Below, in pieces: positions 18,096-26,528 of a DNA stretch of 64,000 nt (the stretch's first letter is position 1; every line of letters begins with the position of its first letter). This DNA comes from Synechocystis sp. PCC 6714 (lineage in GTDB: Bacteria; Cyanobacteriota; Cyanobacteriia; Cyanobacteriales; Microcystaceae): the NCBI RefSeq assembly GCF_000478825.2, contig NZ_CP007542.1, positions 3,286,001-3,350,000 on the forward strand, in the 5' to 3' direction. The notes beneath the pieces were generated by a model, which was not told where the DNA came from, ran no database searches, and saw only the letters and a program-made list of their open reading frames with translations. A program made the translations under genes and the position numbers.

Positions 18096-18437
18096 ATGAA
18101 AACTTTACCCAAAGAGCGCCGCTACGAAACCCTTTCTTACCTGCCCCCTTTAACCGATCAACAGATTGCTAAACAAGTTGAGTTTCTTTTAGACCAGGGC
18201 TTTATTCCCGGTGTGGAATTTGAAGAAGATCCCCAACCCGAAACCCACTTCTGGACTATGTGGAAACTGCCTTTCTTCGGTGGTGCCACTGCCAATGAAG
18301 TTCTAGCCGAAGTACGGGAATGCCGTTCTGAGAACCCCAACTGCTACATTCGGGTAATTGGTTTTGACAATATCAAACAGTGTCAGACTGTAAGCTTCAT
18401 TGTCCACAAACCCAACCAAAACCAAGGCCGTTACTAA
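18096..18437 (+). CDS. rbcS: ribulose-1,5-bisphosphate carboxylase/oxygenase small subunit
   Basis: 113 residues, full length for cyanobacterial RbcS. Recognised by [22 protein letters not shown], the [10 protein letters not shown] block, and the C-terminal [21 protein letters not shown]. Eight copies cap the L8 octamer. It is last in the operon, 32 bp after rbcX, and is followed by a palindromic repeat and a rho-independent terminator. Confidence 0.98.
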   Translation: MKTLPKERRYETLSYLPPLTDQQIAKQVEFLLDQGFIPGVEFEEDPQPETHFWTMWKLPFFGGATANEVLAEVRECRSENPNCYIRVIGFDNIKQCQTVSFIVHKPNQNQGRY

Positions 18438-18470
18438 GTTGCGATTTTGGTAATTGCTAAAAAACTGACT

Positions 18471-18556
18471 TATAGCCAATCAAAGTAAGATTGAGACGAC
18501 TAAAGTCTTTACCAAAGACGCTTTTAGCTCTGGTCAGTGTCTTACTTTCAATTAAA
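18471..18556. repeat. palindromic repeat, copy 1 (full length)
   Basis: A 56-bp unit at 18471-18526 recurs at 29199-29254 with 7 differences, all transitions. Here the unit is part of a longer palindrome: AAAGTAAGA at 18482-18490 is matched by TCTTACTTT at 18540-18548, and the centre has the perfect hairpin GTCTTT-ACC-AAAGAC. It lies 33 bp after the rbcS stop, just upstream of the terminator. Confidence 0.7.
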
Positions 18557-18574
18557 TCAACTATAAATTCAGTT

Positions 18575-18598
18575 TTAGCCCGCTCCGGCGGGTTTTTT
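18575..18598 (+). terminator. rho-independent terminator of rbcLXS
   Basis: The GC stem CCCGC-TCCG-GCGGG (18579-18592) is followed by six Ts (18593-18598). Confidence 0.88.
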
Positions 18599-18660
18599 GT
18601 TGCTTTTTCCTGAGTCTGGAAACTAATCATTTGGCTTTACCTTATAAGAACAATTACTAG

Positions 18661-18873
18661 GAGAAAATTTTAAGATTCTTCCAACGTATAGTCGTTTCTA
18701 GTAAGACTGTGGCAGTCAAATTCACCGAAAAGCTTGTCAATAAAGACTTAAGCAGTCTCGAAATTATTTGAAATGACTATAAAATACAAGGGCAAGACTT
18801 TTTATTAGGTACACATCCTAAAAAAGTTATCATCAAAGACTTCCGGCAATTCGTTTTAAAATTTACTGACTAA
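18661..18873 (+). pseudogene. possible decayed small ORF, unrecognised
   Basis: In one frame, 70 codons are open from 18661 to the TAA at 18871 except for one in-frame TGA at 18769-18771. There is no start codon at the 5' end. The reading (for example KTVAVKFTEKLVNKDLSSLEII, then stop, then NDYKIQGQDFLLGTHPKKV) looks protein-like rather than random AT-rich sequence. It is not recognised. The remaining gap sequence (18599-18660 and 18874-18972) shows nothing. Confidence 0.3.
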
Positions 18874-18972
18874 AATGATAGAAGGGCGATATTCTTCTTT
18901 GAATGGTGAGGAAAAGTGAGATGAGATCAACAATCAATATTTTTGCACTTATTTTGTAATCTACTCGTATAT

Positions 18973-19533
18973 TTATTCGGTGTTTTGTGCTGCCGAACTC
19001 TTTTTGTTGGCCAAAAAAACAAAATATATATTTGTTGTATTTCTTATACTTAGCAAGACAATATTTAATAATAAAAATAGATTAACCGTATAAAAATATT
19101 TCCAAGTTTCTTTTGGCTTATCGCTAATAATATCAACAAGACAGAACATTAGATTAACAAGAAGAGTGAATATTTCAATCATTAAGACAAAAACAAAGTT
19201 TATTAAAACTAATTGATAAAGATTAATTGGTTGCTTCTCCACTTTGCGATTAGTCTGTGTTTCCTGTAATCTTTCAATATTTTTACTGTTACTTGTTACC
19301 AGTAATGTAATAGAAGTCATTGAAAATCCAATAAGTATTCCTAGTAATGTGATAATATATCCATTGAATTGCTTGATATTTTCTGTGTAGCTACCTTTGC
19401 TTAAAATAAATAGATAAATAAATAAAGCTACAATAAAAGGTACAAACCACTCAAATACAAATTCCTTTTTTTTGAGAGTCGTAAAATAATCTTTAATGGG
19501 GATTAAAAACTCAAGATAAATATATTTACTCAT
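18973..19533 (-). CDS. four-helix membrane protein of an unrecognised two-gene module
   Basis: 186 residues, markedly AT-rich compared with neighbours. Four membrane segments are visible: ~24-46 (VFEWFVPFIVALFIYLFIL), ~57-80 (GYIITLLGILIGFSMTSITL), ~106-136 (LVLINFVFVLMIEIFTLLVN) and ~143-172 (YFYTVNLFLLLNIVLLSI). A polar loop of ~25 residues lies between helices 2 and 3. The start overlaps the end of the upstream gene by 8 bp (ATGAGTAA), so translation is probably coupled. The family is not recognised. The architecture (~190 residues, four helices, paired with a soluble ~300-residue protein) recalls two-gene anti-phage modules such as Kiwa, but only in outline. Confidence 0.75.
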   Translation of the reverse strand: MSKYIYLEFLIPIKDYFTTLKKKEFVFEWFVPFIVALFIYLFILSKGSYTENIKQFNGYIITLLGILIGFSMTSITLLVTSNSKNIERLQETQTNRKVEKQPINLYQLVLINFVFVLMIEIFTLLVNLMFCLVDIISDKPKETWKYFYTVNLFLLLNIVLLSIRNTTNIYFVFLANKKSSAAQNTE

Positions 19534-20413
19534 TGTTATATGATAGTAAAATTTGTAAAATATTAGCGATCATTTCTTGACTATCTATTTCACCAGTTAA
19601 AATATCAGTTTCAAGTTCAATATGCTGAATTTTTTTGATGATTTCTGTATCAAGAATGATTTCGTGATTATTTTCATCTAATCCATATACTCTGATTTTT
19701 TTTATATTTTCATGGCTGCCTGTTAGTTTTTTGTAAATATCTGAAACAGTATCTTGGATCGATCCCATACGACAAGCTTTAATTTCGATGTTAATTTCAT
19801 CTTGTATTTCATGAATCCTGTTAGAAAAATTCAAAAATTCGCTACCCAACAATTGTTTAGATACAGAGACAATTCCAAGACGAACTCTTCTCAGTTTTTG
19901 AAGTTCCTCTAAGAAATTTTCTTTAGGAATACTTGAATGTTTAATTTTGTAATTTAGCTTATTTCCAGAAAGACGATAAAAGTCTTCTGCAAAATTTTCT
20001 AGATACATATTTATTCTACCAATGTTAATACCAGACTTGATTTCTTCAAGAATAAGAATAATTTCATCTTCATAGTAACAAATTCCTAAATGAGTTTTTT
20101 CCATATCTCCTTCTTCTAGTTCTCTAGGATTCTCACGCTCTTGGAGAGTATTACTATTAAGTAATGGAGGACGATAGCTGTGCTCTGCTCCTTTAAAAAT
20201 CCATGTTTCAACATTATGATTGTTAGGGATGACATTAACATCACTTAAAAAGAAAAATTTTCTTTTCGTCGCATCCCATTTTCTATCTTCTCTAGCTAGA
20301 CTAACTATGTAGTTAACAATTTCTCGTAATTTAGAGACATCAAAAACTTCACTTGCATCATTGCGACTCACGATTTGCATGGAATAGAAACCGATCTTTC
20401 TTGTTACTTTCAT
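19526..20413 (-). CDS. unrecognised soluble protein, first gene of an AT-rich two-gene module
   Basis: 295 residues from the ATG at 20413; a TTG at 20494 would add 27 residues without clear support. The protein starts MKVTRKIGFYSMQIVSRND, has a middle block NPRELEEGDMEKTHLGICYY and a strand-rich region EDEIILILEEIKSGINIGRI, then a Lys/Glu-rich helical C-terminal half. There are no membrane segments or obvious catalytic motifs. Its layout loosely reminds me of DUF6731-like proteins; this is a weak impression. It overlaps the membrane-protein gene by 8 bp. AT-rich codon use suggests horizontal acquisition. Confidence 0.72.
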   Translation of the reverse strand: MKVTRKIGFYSMQIVSRNDASEVFDVSKLREIVNYIVSLAREDRKWDATKRKFFFLSDVNVIPNNHNVETWIFKGAEHSYRPPLLNSNTLQERENPRELEEGDMEKTHLGICYYEDEIILILEEIKSGINIGRINMYLENFAEDFYRLSGNKLNYKIKHSSIPKENFLEELQKLRRVRLGIVSVSKQLLGSEFLNFSNRIHEIQDEINIEIKACRMGSIQDTVSDIYKKLTGSHENIKKIRVYGLDENNHEIILDTEIIKKIQHIELETDILTGEIDSQEMIANILQILLSYNNE

Positions 20414-20836
20414 ATTATTTTGAGTGAAGGATGTGCAGTAACTTATACCATTGATCTTAGTAGTATTTTTGATTGAATGACTAGTGTATAACAAAAATTA
20501 ATATGGACTGGTTTTCTCGTCGATTCTTTTACAGCGATCACTATAACAGGCACCTCCATAATAAAATAACCCTCATTACAATATCGAGAAGGATCCTAAT
20601 GTTAGCTCAACAATAAAGCTATCGCCCTCAGTAACAAAACAAAACCCAAGTCCAGAAACTATTGCCAAGATCGAACAAGTGTTTTTGCAGACGATTTCTC
20701 AAAATTCGTTGCGACTAAATCCATACTGCTTACCCCAAGGTAAAAGGCTTTACATTTAGAGAGCGATCGCCTGGTGGATAGATCGGTGACAGTAGTGATG
20801 TCTGTGGGAAAAAAATAATGTTCAATAGTGGAAAGA
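20414..20836. other. AT-rich gap with possible relic sequence
   Basis: 423 bp between the accessory module and the transporter gene. It must hold the promoter of the leftward two-gene operon. On the plus strand, 20565-20756 is open for 64 codons (ending LNPYCLPQGKRLYI, stop 20757-20759) but has no start codon in its first half. No recognised gene or repeat is present. Confidence 0.35.
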
Positions 20837-22471
20837 TCAAATATGGTTATTTTGCTGGCGAGCTTGTAATTGTTGACGAATATCGGTATGGACTGCCCTG
20901 GTGATGGGGTAGAAAATAGCTAGTATCAATCCGCCCAGTAAAAAGAAAGCTGGCAGTGGAGCAACGGCAAAACGAATGGCCCAGAGAGCGCTGTCGGGTT
21001 GGACGGGAATGGGTTCTCCAGGAATGCGGGCAATGAAACCGGAGGCCTCTAGGGTTATCCCCACCAGAAATAAGCCAAGGGCTAGACCAACTTTTTGCAG
21101 TAGCACCATAAAGGCGTAAAAAACCCCTTCTCTCCGTTTGCCGGTGTTTAATTCGTCTAGATCCACCACATCGGGAATCATAGACCAGGGAATCAAATAG
21201 GCAACGGATACCCCCACTCCAGCAAAAATAGCTAGGGTGTAGAGTAGAGCGACTTGTCCTGGTTGCACTAACCAAAGCCCGGCTTCTGCCCCCATCCACA
21301 CCATGGAGCCGAGAAAATAGATAACTTTTTTATCTAAAAACTGGGCCAAAGCTTGCCAAACAAATAGCATCACTAGGGCAGTGCCCTGGACAGCTAGGGC
21401 AATGGTGCCGGATTGTTGCTCCCCTAAGCCCATCCAACTAACGACAAAATAAACCAGAATTGACGCGGTGAGTTGTACGGCTAACCAGGAACAGAGATAA
21501 ATACCAATGACGAATAGAAAAGCCCGGTTACTGAAAGCAATTTTTAGTTGTTTCAGGAGGGGTAAACTTTCTGCAGCTTCAGGGCTGGGGGAATTTTCAA
21601 TCTTTTGTAGATGTTCTTCTACGGCGCTGTCCCGCAGGGTAAAACCAAATCCACCCCAAATTAACCCCAGCAAAATGAGGAAAAAGCTGATGTAATCAAA
21701 ACCGCTACCCCCCAACAAGTTAAGGCTTCTGGCGATCGCCAAGGAGATTAAGGTAATGCCAGCGGCCATTAACAGAGGAGCTAAACGTCGGCGTAGACTG
21801 GGAGAAAGGATTGGCTCTTTACCCTTTTCTTGCAGCCGCAACGCACTCCAAAGTAGGGCTGAGATGGAGAGCACAGAAATCATCACTCCCAATTCACCAA
21901 ACTGCTGCTGGGGGCGATCGGGCAAACCAGCGGCGATGAGGATGTAGAGAATGAGAGAAAGAATACTGCCGCCGATGGAAAAGGCGAAACGAAAACTATT
22001 TAGCCTAGTCCGCTCGTTGTAGTTCTGGGTCAGCTCCGGCGTTAGGGCAGTGTAGGGCAAATTAACCGTGGTGTAACACAGATTAAATGCCATGGCGACC
22101 GCCACATAGTAAATAAATAATCCCCATTGATTAGTCAGACGATCTTCGCTGAAAGAGGGAATTAACCACTGGGCAGCGTACAAAAGGGCGAAGGGGATCA
22201 TCCCCCCTAACATCCAAGGCAAACGACGGCCCCACCGACTGCGGGTGCGATCACTTAACAAGCCAATGATTGGGTCATTAATGGCATCAAAAATTTTGCC
22301 AATCATCAACACACTACCCGCCAGGGCCGCCGGTATTCCCGCCACATCGGTGAGGAAAAACAGCAGGTAAAAGACCAAAATATTAGCAGTGATAGCCGGG
22401 CCAAAGTCCCCCGCTCCGTAGGCTAATTTAGTGGCAAAGTGAAGTTTTTCGGCGGAAAGGGATTGGCTCAT
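20837..22471 (-). CDS. GPH-family sugar:cation symporter (melibiose-carrier-like)
   Basis: 544 residues with about 12 membrane segments. GPH/MelB features are visible: KLAYGAGDFGPAITANILVFYLLFFLTD at the N-terminus, DAINDPIIGLLSDRTRSRWGRRLPWML (the conserved loop 2-3 motif), and YTALTPELTQNYNERTRLNSFR. The family couples uptake of glycosides, pentosides or hexuronides to H+ or Na+. The protein is longer than MelB (~470 residues) because of a central insert with charged residues (~275-305). Substrate unknown. The small one-helix gene lies just upstream (gap 25 bp) and may be co-transcribed. Confidence 0.85.
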   Translation of the reverse strand: MSQSLSAEKLHFATKLAYGAGDFGPAITANILVFYLLFFLTDVAGIPAALAGSVLMIGKIFDAINDPIIGLLSDRTRSRWGRRLPWMLGGMIPFALLYAAQWLIPSFSEDRLTNQWGLFIYYVAVAMAFNLCYTTVNLPYTALTPELTQNYNERTRLNSFRFAFSIGGSILSLILYILIAAGLPDRPQQQFGELGVMISVLSISALLWSALRLQEKGKEPILSPSLRRRLAPLLMAAGITLISLAIARSLNLLGGSGFDYISFFLILLGLIWGGFGFTLRDSAVEEHLQKIENSPSPEAAESLPLLKQLKIAFSNRAFLFVIGIYLCSWLAVQLTASILVYFVVSWMGLGEQQSGTIALAVQGTALVMLFVWQALAQFLDKKVIYFLGSMVWMGAEAGLWLVQPGQVALLYTLAIFAGVGVSVAYLIPWSMIPDVVDLDELNTGKRREGVFYAFMVLLQKVGLALGLFLVGITLEASGFIARIPGEPIPVQPDSALWAIRFAVAPLPAFFLLGGLILAIFYPITRAVHTDIRQQLQARQQNNHI

Positions 22472-22496
22472 TAAACTTGGTGGTGGCGGTAAGTTC

Positions 22497-22637
22497 CTAG
22501 CCCACAGCGTAGGCTACCCGTAGGGCCCAGATAATTAGGGCACCAATACCCCCCAAGATTAACATTGCCGAAACAGCGACGAGAAAAGGCTTATCTGCTC
22601 CGTCGAATTTCATGATGCCACGGTTAAGATCAGACAT
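22497..22637 (-). CDS. 46-residue one-helix membrane protein, unrecognised
   Basis: An ATG-started ORF of 46 codons. The first ~16 residues are polar (MSDLNRGIMKFDGADK), followed by one clean membrane helix (~18-38, FLVAVSAMLILGGIGALIIW) and a short end ALRVAYAVG. The composition and size are those of small thylakoid proteins, such as photosystem or NDH accessory subunits, but I cannot assign it to a named one. GC content and codon use match the chromosome, unlike the island at 18.6-20.8 kb. It lies 25 bp upstream of the GPH transporter. Confidence 0.7.
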   Translation of the reverse strand: MSDLNRGIMKFDGADKPFLVAVSAMLILGGIGALIIWALRVAYAVG

Positions 22638-22889
22638 AAAAACCGACTCTCCAAAAGACTACATTGCAAAGGTTAGACGGACTTCCATGGTCCTAGTTTA
22701 CTGTCTTGTCTGGGGTTTAACCTGTTCCCACGGACACTTTTTGGTCAGGTTTAGCAGTTTTCGGACCAATTTTTGCTCCGTTGGTGTCGATAATCCGTTG
22801 AAAAATTTCCATTTCCTCCCAACGAGGAACAAACTCCATTGGCGCATAAATAATACTTAAGATCTAAAATAAAATTCAAATGGTATCAT

Positions 22890-23468
22890 TCACAACATTG
22901 CCCAAAGCAGGGCATTAAACACCTGTTGCCATCTTTGGCCTAATACCTCAGCAACTTGAGGGAATTGTAGAAAGACAAAATATGCTGTCAAGGAAATTCC
23001 CCCCACTAAAATGTAAATCCATTTGCCCAGATTGACTTCCACAATTAAATAATAGAGCCAGTAAAAAGCCAATGCGGCTAAAATAACGCCTGCGCTCCCC
23101 ATTAATTGCAGGGTGATGGCATAAATGTCTGTTCTATCTAAAGCTGAGTTATGTACTAAGTTTGCGGCGTAGCCAGCATACCAAATTTGGATTAAAATTC
23201 CCGGAATCCAGCCAATCCACTGAAACTTGAGTGAATTAATCACACCAATAATGGTATCGGTGTAATTGGCAAACCATTGCCATTCATCATTCTTTCCTGT
23301 GATTTGATTCCACACTGCATTGGTGAATACAATCAATAACAATGCCAATACCCAGGGGACAACCAGGAGAAGCAAAAAGCCCCAGTACATAACAATGCTA
23401 CCGAGGGCATAACCCATTAGTCTGAGCAACAGCAAGCCCATTATGGTGGATTGCAAAAACGATGGCAT
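22890..23468 (-). CDS. integral membrane protein, unknown function
   Basis: 192 residues with about five hydrophobic segments (GLLLLRLMGYALGSIVMYW, LLLLVVPWVLALLLIVFTN, LVHNSALDRT followed by ITLQLMGSAGVILAALAFYW, and a C-terminal hairpin). The segment WNQITGKNDEWQWFANYTDT is polar and probably a loop. It is not recognised. It lies 48 bp downstream of the DUF2232-like membrane gene, so the two are likely one leftward unit. The 252-bp gap to the small one-helix gene shows nothing specific. Confidence 0.7.
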   Translation of the reverse strand: MPSFLQSTIMGLLLLRLMGYALGSIVMYWGFLLLLVVPWVLALLLIVFTNAVWNQITGKNDEWQWFANYTDTIIGVINSLKFQWIGWIPGILIQIWYAGYAANLVHNSALDRTDIYAITLQLMGSAGVILAALAFYWLYYLIVEVNLGKWIYILVGGISLTAYFVFLQFPQVAEVLGQRWQQVFNALLWAML

Positions 23469-23516
23469 TTATCCTATCACGGAGATAATTTGCCATTTTT
23501 TATTGATCCATCAGGT

Positions 23517-24329
23517 CTAATAATCGTAATCCAAAATCACTTTTAGCCATTGGGGGGGCCGGGGAATAGGATTACCTAGACGATCCAAAATTAAAAGGGC
23601 GGTTAAATGCACTGCCACCATATAGATCAGACTGTTGAGAAAAATCATCGCCACCGCCAGCAGTTGCACCAAAAACACATCTGGTTGGGCCAAAATATTG
23701 AACTGCAAAAATAGCCAATCGACCAAATTGGTGATTTGTCCCATGACATATTGCCAAAGATTTTCCCCCAGTAGGAAGGAGAAGAGCCAAAAGCGGAAGA
23801 AAAAGCCGAAACTGCCAATCAAAGCCCCAGTAAAAATAGAAAATCCCCAGGATGCGTTTCTCACCCAACAAAATCCCAATTGCAAACTCATTAGCCCATA
23901 GGGAATGACAAATACCACACTCCGGGTGGGACCCATCAACACAGAAAGTAGCAGGCCTGCGGCAATCATGCCCTTAATGGCGGCCGGCGATCGCCAACGG
24001 AGATAAACCAAAGCCAGGGGGATGGGAAAAAGAATTCGTAATAGGGGGCCAATGGGGAAATAGTAATTAATCAGCCAGATAATGCTGACCATGCTGGCCA
24101 AAAAAGCACTTTCCACCATGGCCAGGGTTTCGGGAGATTTCAACACAGGCTGTTGGCGGCTCAAGGGTAATTCCTGTAGCGCATTGCTTTCCTCTGTTTC
24201 TCCGTCCCCCCCATCTACCCAATTGTCATCATCCACAATATCCGCCGCAGTTTCCCCGGGGTCATTAACAGGACTTGTAATCTCAGTTTTTATTTCAGTA
24301 TTTGGCGATCGGTCAGCGGGAAAGGCCAT
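23517..24329 (-). CDS. DUF2232-type membrane protein (YybS-like)
   Basis: 270 residues from the ATG at 24329; a GTG at 24461 would add 44 residues that look non-coding. The first ~70 residues are acidic and polar (VDDDNWVDGGDGETEESNA). About seven hydrophobic helices follow, beginning ALVYLRWRSPAAIKGMIAAG and including GPTRSVVFVIPYGLMSLQLG. This topology fits DUF2232/YybS proteins, which are not functionally defined and resemble S components of ECF transporters. Next to it is the CRP-type regulator, upstream on the same strand. Confidence 0.75.
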   Translation of the reverse strand: MAFPADRSPNTEIKTEITSPVNDPGETAADIVDDDNWVDGGDGETEESNALQELPLSRQQPVLKSPETLAMVESAFLASMVSIIWLINYYFPIGPLLRILFPIPLALVYLRWRSPAAIKGMIAAGLLLSVLMGPTRSVVFVIPYGLMSLQLGFCWVRNASWGFSIFTGALIGSFGFFFRFWLFSFLLGENLWQYVMGQITNLVDWLFLQFNILAQPDVFLVQLLAVAMIFLNSLIYMVAVHLTALLILDRLGNPIPRPPQWLKVILDYDY

Positions 24330-24465
24330 GGAAGCAGTGGTGCAGTGTTCAACCTTTGGGAAACTTGACAGCCAACACACAGCGCCAAGCCCAATCCAAT
24401 TAGTTTGACACAATTTGTTAGGGCGATCGGTTGAGGCGGTAAGTGGCCAGGGAATTATCACTGGC

Positions 24466-25164
24466 TCAGGAAATTAGGTCCTCTAAATCCTTGAGATTAG
24501 CGACACTGATAAAATCCAGGTCCCGGTGAATTAAGCCCCGTTTTTCTAGTTTAGTCAGGCAACGGGTGACGGTTTCCCTCGCCAGACCGCTGATACTACT
24601 CAGTTCTCGATGGGGCAAGTTGGGGATAATTACCCCCTCATCGGTGTCCCGGCCCCGACCTTCTGCCAAAAATAATAGGGTATCCACCACCCTAGTCAAA
24701 CTTTCCGCCTCCCTAAGGCGCAAACGACGGTTAAGTTGCCTCAAACGACGGGCAATAATCTGGGCTAAGCGGATGCCGGCCATTGGCTCTGTTTTGAGGA
24801 AATTGTAAAACTCCGTTGCCGGAATACTACAGACCTCCGCCGAGGTTAGGGTAATGACATCGGTGGAACGAGGGGCTTCTTCGATCGCCGCCATTTCTCC
24901 CACCACTTCCCCCCTACCGACGATGTTGAGGGTCACCTCCCGACCATCCACGTTGTGGGTACGAATTTTGACCCATCCATCCATGATGAAATAGACGGAG
25001 CCACCCCAATCATGCTCTAGTAAAATAACTTGGTTGGCAGGATGGCTGCGAATGGAGATATGGGGAATGGCAATTTGCAACGCATCTATTTCAAATCCTT
25101 CAAAAAAAGGGATTTCTCGGCTTAGTCGCTCACTAAATTCCAAATTTTGGGAACTATTGCCCAT
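24466..25164 (-). CDS. CRP/FNR-family cAMP receptor protein (SYCRP1-like)
   Basis: 232 residues. The N-terminal cyclic-nucleotide-binding domain (~20-135) has HDWGGSVYFIMDGWVKI and the phosphate-binding cassette GEMAAIEEAPRSTDV, which keeps the Glu and Arg needed for cAMP. The C-terminal winged helix (~165-225) has LPHRELSSISGLARETVTRCLTKLEKRGLI. In PCC 6803 the SYCRP1 protein binds cAMP and is needed for phototactic motility and pilus biogenesis gene expression. Its presence in a window with pilMNOQ is consistent, though not linked by operon. Confidence 0.88.
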   Translation of the reverse strand: MGNSSQNLEFSERLSREIPFFEGFEIDALQIAIPHISIRSHPANQVILLEHDWGGSVYFIMDGWVKIRTHNVDGREVTLNIVGRGEVVGEMAAIEEAPRSTDVITLTSAEVCSIPATEFYNFLKTEPMAGIRLAQIIARRLRQLNRRLRLREAESLTRVVDTLLFLAEGRGRDTDEGVIIPNLPHRELSSISGLARETVTRCLTKLEKRGLIHRDLDFISVANLKDLEDLIS

Positions 25165-25332
25165 AACCCTCCTCCCTAAACATTAAACATTGATGCCCCC
25201 AAGGGACTAGCTCCGTTTTTCAATTCTGCCAAACAATGGCGGAAATGATCGGACGTATTAACAGAAAGAACTTTATATCAACTCGATCGGATTTTGATTG
25301 GCCCAAAATTGATCCGGCAAATGGACACTTTT

Positions 25333-25830
25333 TTAGCGTTCCAGGGAAGTATTGGAGGTGCTCAATTCCTTGGAACCATGGCCAGCATGGGAAAACCAAA
25401 TTAAAATAGCACAAATAATACTAGTGGCTAAGGCTTGGAAAACTAAGTCTTGGGAATCTTTCCCCTCTGCTAAATCACCAAAGAATATCACCACCATATT
25501 GAGCAAAATTATGTTGCCCAAGCTAGATTTTAAATCGTGGAAATTATTAACTTTTAAAGGCTCTGGCAAGCTCATCGGCTCAATAAACAACTCATACAGT
25601 CCAATGCCGAGAATTAAAAGGGCGATCACCGTCAAAAAGCGTTCAATTATTTCAATGAAATGAAAATCAACTTTATTAATATGCCAATGGTTCCGAAGCA
25701 AAGTCCACCAGAGTTGGGTCGTTTCAAGGGAAGCATAAATGAAAGCTAGTAGGGCTGTAATTAGTATGAAAAATACTGATAATAAAATTAAGTATCGATG
25801 CAAAAGAATAATGCCCTTGACTAAGTTCAT
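25333..25830 (-). CDS. YqhA/UPF0114-like membrane protein
   Basis: 165 residues with four membrane segments: ~13-33 (LILLSVFFILITALLAFIYA), ~62-86 (FLTVIALLILGIGLYELFI), ~107-125 (LGNIILLNMVVIFFGDLA) and ~132-150 (LVFQALATSIICAILIWFS). The helix ending GIGLYELFIEPM followed by LKSSLG is typical of UPF0114/YqhA proteins. Function unknown. It stands alone; gaps of ~160 bp on either side show nothing. Confidence 0.75.
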   Translation of the reverse strand: MNLVKGIILLHRYLILLSVFFILITALLAFIYASLETTQLWWTLLRNHWHINKVDFHFIEIIERFLTVIALLILGIGLYELFIEPMSLPEPLKVNNFHDLKSSLGNIILLNMVVIFFGDLAEGKDSQDLVFQALATSIICAILIWFSHAGHGSKELSTSNTSLER

Positions 25831-25988
25831 AGGTTTAGTAAAAAGAAATTCACAGGTTATCGCCAGGGTAGCCTAATGGAAATGATATAAAAATAATAGA
25901 TGCAAAAAGATTCCCCCAAAGCCATGGCACAACTGCAAACAATGGGGGAAAGAAACGATTGAATCTGTTTTGTGTACCACCAAAACAC

Positions 25989-26528
25989 CTAATAGGCATC
26001 CTGGAGTTCGTAAAAATCGGGAGAAATATAGTCCTTGCGTAGAGGCCAACCGATCCAATCTTCGGGCATTAAAATGCGCTTTAAATTGGGATGACCTTCG
26101 TAAACGATACCGAACATATCATAGCATTCTCGCTCCTGCCAATCCGCCGCTTTCCAAATCCAGTAAACGGAGGGTACCACCGGATTTTCCCTCGGTAAAA
26201 ATACCTTTAACCGTACTTCTTCTGGGTTACGGGTATCATCGGCCAACCGGACTAGATGGTAGAAACTCACCAATGATTTGCCTGGCCCTTCATCGTAGGC
26301 TCCCTGGCACTGTAAATAGTTGAAGCCATAGGCATATAAAGCCGTACAGAGGGGTAAGAGTAAATCCGCCTCCACCTGCACCATTTCCACCCCCAGATGA
26401 TCCGCCGTCAAGCTTTGATGTTCAAAACCATTGGTGGTCAACCAAGTGGACACAGGGCCCACAGGGGTAATTGCCGTCTCCTCTTGGGGATTAACAGCTT
26501 CATTGGGGGGATTTACTTCTTCAGCCAC
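25989..26528 (-). CDS. ndhJ: NAD(P)H-quinone oxidoreductase subunit J
   Basis: 179 residues, start GTG. NdhJ (complex I 30-kDa subunit) is in the peripheral arm of photosynthetic NDH-1. Recognised by [24 protein letters not shown], then [22 protein letters not shown] and [19 protein letters not shown], the complex I 30-kDa signature. Third gene of ndhC-ndhK-ndhJ, overlapping ndhK by 8 bp. Confidence 0.97.
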   Translation of the reverse strand: MAEEVNPPNEAVNPQEETAITPVGPVSTWLTTNGFEHQSLTADHLGVEMVQVEADLLLPLCTALYAYGFNYLQCQGAYDEGPGKSLVSFYHLVRLADDTRNPEEVRLKVFLPRENPVVPSVYWIWKAADWQERECYDMFGIVYEGHPNLKRILMPEDWIGWPLRKDYISPDFYELQDAY

